Shown piece after piece: positions 58,641 through 64,000 of a DNA stretch of 64,000 nucleotides (its first letter is position 1; the number at the start of each line of letters is the position of its first letter). The notes below the pieces were generated by a model. The model was not told the origin of the DNA and made no database searches. It worked only from the letters and a program-made list of their open reading frames with translations. Made by a program: the position numbers and the translations under genes. This DNA comes from Mesodorylaimus sp. YZB2_4 (Eukaryota; Nematoda; Enoplea; Dorylaimida; Dorylaimidae), in contig JASANH010000105.1 in assembly GCA_030248295.1 (NCBI GenBank), forward strand, positions 1 through 64,000, read 5' to 3'.

Positions 58641-60725
58641 GAGCAGATCCAAACAGTTCCCACCAAGGAGGACCTGCTCTTGCCAAGAAATGAGCAACTC
58701 TGCGCAGCTCTCCACCAAAGAGGAACTGCTCCTGCAACAAAATGAGCAGCTCCGAGCTGCTTCCCACCAAGGAGGAGCTGCTCTTGTCACTAAATGAGCA
58801 GCTCCGAGCTGCTCCCCACCAAGGAGGAGCTGCTCCTGCCACAAAATGAGCAGCTCCGAGCTGCTCCCCACCAAGGAGGAACTGCTCCTGCCACAAAATG
58901 AGCAGCTCCGAGCTGCTCCTCACCAAGGAGGAGCTGCTCCTGCAACAAAATGAGCAGCTCCGAGCTGCTCCTCACCAAGGAGGAGCTGCTCCTGCAACAA
59001 AATGAGCAGCTCCGAGCTGCTCCTCACCAAGGAGGAGCTGCTCCTGCAACAAAATGAGCAGCTCCGAGCTGCTCCTCACCAAGGAGGAGCTGCTCCTGCC
59101 ACAAAATGAGCAGCTCCGAGCTGCTCCCCACCAAGGAGGAGCTGCTCCTGCAACAAAATGAGCAGCTCCGAGCTGCTCCTCACCAAGGAGGAGCTGCTCC
59201 TGCCACAAAATGAGCAGCTCCGAGCTGCTCCCCACCAAGGAGGAGCTGCTCCTGCAACAAAATGAGCAGCTCCGAGCTGCTCCTCACCAAGGAGGAGCTG
59301 CTCCTGCCACAAAATGAGCAGCTCCGAGCTGCTCCCCACCAAGGAGGAGCTGCTCCTGCAACAAAATGAGCAGCTCCGAGCTGATCCCCACCAAGGAGGA
59401 GCTGCTCCTGCCACAAAATGAGCAGCTCCGAGCTGCTTCCCACCAAGGAGGAGCTGCTCTTGTCACTAAATGAGCAGCTCCGAGCTGCTCCCCACCAAGG
59501 AGGAGCTGCTCCTGCCACAAAATGAGCAGCTCTGCGCAGCTCTCCACCAAAGAGGAACTGCTCCTGCAACAAAATGAGCAGCTCCGAGCTGCTTCCCACC
59601 AAGGAGGAGCTGCTCTTGTCACTAAATGAGCAGCTCCGAGCTGCTCCCCACCAAGGAGGAGCTGCTCCTGCCACAAAATGAGCAGCTCCGAGCTGCTCCC
59701 CACCAAGGAGGAACTGCTCCTGCCACAAAATGAGCAGCTCCGAGCTGCTCCTCACCAAGGAGGAGCTGCTCCTGCAACAAAATGAGCAGCTCCGAGCTGC
59801 TCCTCACCAAGGAGGAGCTGCTCCTGCAACAAAATGAGCAGCTCCGAGCTGCTCCTCACCAAGGAGGAGCTGCTCCTGCAACAAAATGAGCAGCTCCGAG
59901 CTGCTCCTCACCAAGGAGGAGCTGCTCCTGCCACAAAATGAGCAGCTCCGAGCTGCTCCCCACCAAGGAGGAGCTGCTCCTGCAACAAAATGAGCAGCTC
60001 CGAGCTGCTCCTCACCAAGGAGGAGCTGCTCCTGCCACAAAATGAGCAGCTCCCAGCTGCTCCCCACCAAGGAGGAGCTGCTCCTGCAACAAAATGAGCA
60101 GCTCCGAGCTGCTCCTCACCAAGGAGGAGCTGCTCCTGCCACAAAATGAGCAGCTCCGAGCTGCTCCCCACCAAGGAGGAGCTGCTCCTGCAACAAAATG
60201 AGCAGCTCCGAGCTGCTCCTCACCAAGGAGGAGCTGCTCCTGCCACAAAATGAGCAGCTCCGAGCTGCTCCCCACCAAAGAGGAACTGCTCCTGCAACAA
60301 AATGAGCAGCTCCGAGCTGCTTCCCACCAAGGAGGAGCTGCTCTTGTCACTAAATGAGCAGCTCCGAGCTGATCCCCACCAAGGAGGAGCTGCTCCTGCC
60401 ACAAAATGAGCAGCTCCGAGCTGCTCCCCACCAAGGAGGAACTGCTCCTGCCACAAAATGAGCAGCTCCGAGCTGCTCCCCACCAAGGAGGAGCTGCTCC
60501 TGCAACAAAATGAGCAGCTCCGAGCTGCTCCTCACCAAGGAGGAGCTGCTCCTGCAACAAAATGAGCAGCTCCGAGCTGCTCCTCACCAAGGAGGAGCTG
60601 CTCCTGCCACAAAATGAGCAGCTCCGAGCTGCTCCCCACCAAGGAGGAGCTGCTCCTGCAACAAAATGAGCAGCTCCGAGCTGCTCTCCACCAAGGAGTA
60701 GCTGCTCTTGTCACTAAACGAGCAG
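58641..60725. repeat. 52-bp tandem array, right arm (38 regular + 2 degenerate units)
   Basis: From 58744 to 60719 there are 38 units, with unit starts checked at several points and always at multiples of 52. Two diverged units precede them at 58641 and 58692. The same two palindromes as in the left arm occur in each unit. Variant units (tgcttcccacc with cttgtcactaaat) recur at 58744, 59420, 59576 and 60304, which reveals internal block duplications. The minus-strand frames are open for the same composition reason as on the left. Confidence 0.9.
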
Positions 60726-60821
60726 CTCTGAATGCTCCGCTGTAGGTTTCGATGACATGTATGTCTGCGCGTTCAAATAATCCATTGCCTTCACTGTGCA
60801 CACTCGACCCTCTTTCTAAAC

Positions 60822-60894
60822 TGCCCCCATGGCGCAACTGGTAGAACTTTCGACTTCCAATCGGGCGAGATGAGTTCGAATCTTGCCGGGCGCA
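60822..60894 (+). tRNA. tRNA-Gly(UCC)-like Pol III unit, right arm
   Basis: A-box TGGCGCAACTGG at 60830-60841, anticodon-type loop CTTCCAA at 60854-60860 with TCC at 60856-60858, and B-box GAGTTCGAATC at 60872-60882. The ends tgccccc and gggcgca pair six of seven. TTTT starts at 60899, immediately after the unit. The D stem pairs poorly, so aminoacylation is doubtful. Transcription would run outward to the right tip. Confidence 0.55.
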
Positions 60895-60991
60895 AAACTT
60901 TTCACTTTTCTAAAATCATTGCTCATCAATGGTTGATTAAACACTTGTGATATGATAAGAAGATTGGAGCTTGACTTGCTGACTGGTCGAT

Positions 60992-61075
60992 GATAAGGTT
61001 CAGCTAATGACTAGATAGTGATAAGGTTCAGCTAACGACTAGATATTGATAAGGTTCAGCTAATGACTGATAAGG
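60992..61075. repeat. 28-bp direct repeats in right arm (3 copies)
   Basis: tgataaggttcagctaatga with ctagata occurs three times in a row. The left arm has two copies at about 56130-56190. Confidence 0.8.
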
Positions 61076-61206
61076 GGGCTCACAGTGATAAGAAGGGCCT
61101 CAAGGGACTGACGATTATTAGGGTTGTAAGCTAATTAAGGCCCTGCGGGGCTTGGGCTTTCAGCTAGTGGTCAGTGGCTTAGGGGTGATAATAAGCTGGT
61201 ATGGTA

Positions 61207-61226
61207 AGCTGGGGGCGCCCCCAGCT
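61207..61226. repeat. subterminal perfect palindrome, right arm
   Basis: agctgggggcgcccccagct, a perfect 20-bp palindrome 33 bp from the right tip. Confidence 0.85.
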
Positions 61227-61259
61227 AGCTGCGGGCGCGCGACGCACACTATAACTACT

Positions 61260-61265
61260 AACTTC
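61260..61265. other. target-site duplication, right (aacttc)
   Basis: Exact partner of 55940-55945. Confidence 0.85.
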
Positions 61266-61714
61266 TGATTCACAATGCAGATGTCATATACAACAAGGCG
61301 ATGGAGCACTGGGAGGAATAGCGCGCGTCATGGTGTGGTGTTCGAATTTCGTTTACTTCCAAATAAATATATGTCTGAAACTCCAAAACGTGGACTCACA
61401 AAACAAATAAATGCATGATGCACACATTGCCTGCTGCTGAAGAAAAACTGTATCAAAAGTGGAAGTGACAATGGTTGTGACACTACTGACACTGGCCAGG
61501 CACCTGTCTCAAATACACGCTCGTGCATACTGTAGATCTATTCACAAATACATAGTGCGCACAGATTGTACACAGACACAGAGGAAGGACAATGACAAAT
61601 TTGGTCACGACTGAGGGTGTCTTGGAGGCACGCTGCGCTGATTAATCATACTCCGAGGAAGACCTCCTACGCAAGCTAGTACCCGTCTCCAAGACCAATT
61701 GAGGATTCTAATCG
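61266..61714. other. intergenic / 3' UTR of the phosphatase gene
   Basis: No gene is seen. As the phosphatase gene is read leftwards, its 3' UTR should lie here. Confidence 0.4.
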
Positions 61715-63169
61715 CTACCTCTCCACTTTGACGTGATTCTCTATTATACTACCGTCAATCGGATCTATTTCTCGTCTGGGAGCGGTTTGATCAGTCGATG
61801 TGACATTGGCGTCAGGGGCGGGCGAGGGCTGACGATTGTTGCCCTTGCTGCGATGATCTTGCTGATTGTGCACGTTGGTGATATAGTAATGCAGGACTAG
61901 GTCGTAAAGGTATTTATACTCTTCCTGCAAACCAAAGGCAATATGAGAGCGAGCATGGATGGGGAGTCGTAAACCTTGAGAATCCCAAAACAGCATTCGT
62001 AAGCTGCTCCTGTCGATAGTACAGTACATGAAACAGAATTTCGTTTAGAGAATAAATGCAGTCAGCAGAAGCATTGCTGCATAGATGCGCCCATCAGGTG
62101 TTACAGGAGCATGCTCTAAGTAAAAGTCCGATGGCCTGGATCTCAAAAATTGCTGATGGTGTCAGAATATGTATGTAGACAAACCTTAAGTTGAATCCCA
62201 GTATTGGCTTATGGATGATACTGAGCTAAGGACACTATTTAATTATGTTCGCAGCACGTACATAATTGCCTTCTCACACCTATACGATTCGCCAACATTC
62301 AAAGTGACCTCTCGTCTTCAGCCTCGATAAAAGGTCTGTACTTTATACGCCCCCTTCCGACTGACCCTGAAATAACCCAAGCCGATCCCTACCAGCTTAA
62401 CAGAACAGTCTACAGTAATCGTAAGCTTAGGCAGCTCACTAATTGTCGCTCTTAGAAGTGCAAGTTTTCGACAAAGGTGCAGTGACGTAGGTGGGCCTGA
62501 CAGCATACTGTAAGAAACATGGTTCCTACTGCATACAGTACCTAACAGCTTTGCGTGCCTAACTCAGCTTGAATCAGGATCCGGTATCTCTATGCTTCAT
62601 CAGGCTCAGTTGCAATTTCAATAAGTCTGATGAATTTTGCTGAGACTTGAGCAATGAAAAGAATAGAAAGGAAAAATATCTATGCAATATAGTTAACTTC
62701 CACATAATGTGAGAGCCTGATTCAGTCATCTCTCAGTAGAGTCAAAATCAAAATGTACCTTGTTTTCAATCAGCTGGGGTCGATTTAATCGCACCATTTT
62801 ACTAGCATGGAACACGTCCACTTCATGGTCGAGATCTATCTGGTCGATTATGATATTAGCGGCTACGAAAATGCCGCATCGGCTTACGCCATTACTGAAG
62901 GTGAAAAGCGAATTTTCTTAACCTCGAACCCGTACTTACTCGCATGCCACTTACTGTGATATTACAATTGTAGGCTTGGTTTCTGGTCGATCGGGTGCTC
63001 TCCGCCTCCAAGATCGGACCATTTTGATAGCGTCGATTAAACCAGAGGTCGATAGAGGCACACGAGTTTGAATAGGCCACATGCGCACGCTAATTATATT
63101 GCACACTCGAGATTCAGCATCTTGAAGCATCGATTTGCCCGCAACCATGATTTCAGTTAGCATAAATGT
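61715..63169 (-). CDS. receptor-type tyrosine phosphatase, D2-like C-terminal exons (partial)
   Basis: Three exons in order on the minus strand: 63169-62955, 62894-62759 and 61924-61715 (stop). The phases match. The first gives a WPD-region segment with MWPIQTRVPLSTSGLIDAIKMVR. The second starts across the junction with SHNGVSRCGIFVAANIIIDQ and continues DVFHASKMVRLNRPQLIE. The third gives EEYKYLYDLVLHYY and a polar tail. This is a protein tyrosine phosphatase domain, but the HCxxGxxR loop lacks its Cys. That fits the inactive membrane-distal D2 domain of receptor phosphatases. Upstream exons for D1, the membrane segment and the ectodomain must lie beyond 63.2 kb, probably outside the window. 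Confidence 0.8.
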
Positions 63170-63179
63170 CTGGAAACAG

Positions 63180-64000
63180 TAAAAGATTTTGTTGACCGGA
63201 GAATTTAGACAAGAATACAGTACGAACCCATCAGAGCAAGTTTTTGGCTGCTCAGAGCACAGGTTTCAGTATGAAAGTCGATTTGACAGGAAAAAGAAGG
63301 TCAGAAGAGAATGTCCACGTAACTTTCATGAAAGCGAGCCCCATCACCTGAATTCATAGGTGCAGGTGACCACTGACCCTGAGTGCTCAACTTCCTCCAT
63401 TACTGCAACTCATTGCTTAGACTTTGGATATAACTATGCAGTCAGCATTTAGAAACTCGCCCGACGACCGATCTTTTGCATGAAGCCAGCAACTGGGGTG
63501 ATGTTTCAGCCGTCAACCATGTTTGAAGATTTGGTCAATTTCCCTGGGTTGTGGCGTGAGCACCGTACAAGCTCCCACTGGTCACTTCCTCCCAGACGAC
63601 TGGCAAGCATTAGCAGAGACGTAAAAGCAGTAGAGTGATCAGAGTAAGATACACCTGAAGCGCATAGCATGCCAGGCCACACCACTACCAAGCGACACTT
63701 ACGTGCTGCCAGACGCGCAGAAGTCACGACGAAAACAGGAAGAGCGATTCATATTAGTGTGGAAACATATAAAACCAACCAAATTTCCCGCCGGAATGTA
63801 CCTCATGCAGACAAAGACAAAACAAAAAACACCAACCAGTGTGTCCATTTTGCTCTGCGTTTTAGCAGCGCTTTCCTTTCGGAGCAATTTGAACCAACTA
63901 TTTTCGGCTTTTCTTGCCGCTTCCGCCTCTCGTTTTTCTTCTTGCTCTTTCGCCACATCTGACGCTCTCTAGACATGGCACAGACACAAAATCATAAGCA
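63180..64000. other. probable intron of the phosphatase gene
   Basis: Upstream of the last recognised phosphatase exon on the minus strand. I could not find another exon with confidence. The frame at 63699-63956 (minus) is Lys/Glu/Ala-rich at its start but has no clear domain. Confidence 0.35.

Larger units (their letters stand above)
55946..61259. mobile_element. 5.3-kb foldback element with giant repetitive TIRs and zinc-finger cargo
   Basis: Both ends read AGTAGTTATAGTGTGCG inward, and the flanks carry the 6-bp duplication aacttc. From the tip inward each arm holds, in the same order, a GGGGGC/GCCCCC palindrome, copies of a roughly 28-bp TTCAGCTAATGACTAG-type repeat, a tRNA-like Pol III unit, an array of 52-bp palindromic units, about 210 bp of unique sequence and a 21-bp tandem repeat. 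The left arm is about 1.5 kb and the right about 2.9 kb. They differ mainly in array length. The central 0.87 kb is single-copy and carries one gene. There is no transposase. The architecture matches foldback (FB, Galileo-like) elements, although those have 9- and 7-bp duplications. Confidence 0.9.

Noticed and set aside
56338..60837. Long repetitive open frames in both arrays (peptides rich in SSSELLIL and GAAHFVAGAAPP)
   Set aside because: The 52-bp unit lacks stops on one strand in all frames, so every frame stays open. The frame that includes the conserved arm sequence has no ATG, and its product is only a readout of the palindromes.

Overview
The window is nuclear DNA of an invertebrate animal. 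Genes are split by short GT-AG introns, two promoters carry TATA boxes, and the gene set is metazoan: peptide-type GPCRs, a CYP2-clan P450, glutamate-cysteine ligase, SMIM15 and a receptor tyrosine phosphatase. The Polinton relic, tRNA-derived SINEs and foldback elements fit an invertebrate genome. I cannot name the phylum from the sequence alone.

Layout. 1-12,950 is transposon-rich: a SINE, an odd G-free A/C tract, a Polinton/Maverick relic (about 2.2-7.5 kb) whose capsid gene is cut short and which lacks polymerase and protease genes, a second SINE, and a decayed LTR-retrotransposon. 13.6-14.7 kb is an inverted-repeat element with an 8-bp target duplication. 14.9-29.0 kb holds two divergent FMRFamide-receptor-like GPCR genes with the same intron position. 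30.3-32.7 kb is a five-exon P450. 33.6-40.0 kb is a graveyard of LINE fragments, inverted repeats and a SINE. 41.9-48.5 kb is the GCLC gene, with a transposon in its second coding intron. SMIM15 follows at 50.5 kb. A gene joining a Cys4 motif, an F-box and an E2 fold without the catalytic cysteine lies at 52.5-54.0 kb. A receptor phosphatase gene runs off the right edge on the minus strand (61.7-63.2 kb and beyond).

The most unusual object is at 55,946-61,259. It is a complete 5,314-bp foldback mobile element with an exact 6-bp target duplication (aacttc). Its giant terminal inverted repeats hold arrays of a 52-bp palindromic unit with essentially no length variation (12 regular units on the left, 38 on the right). 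Each arm carries an outward-facing tRNA-Gly(UCC)-like Pol III unit ending in TTTT. The loop holds one intact gene for a single-C2H2 zinc-finger protein with acidic tails and no transposase. Six-bp duplications and 5'-AG ends are also Polinton traits, so mobilisation in trans by a Polinton integrase is a testable idea.

The host genes are unrelated in function (neuropeptide signalling, oxidative metabolism, glutathione synthesis, ubiquitin pathway, phosphotyrosine signalling) and do not form a pathway cluster.
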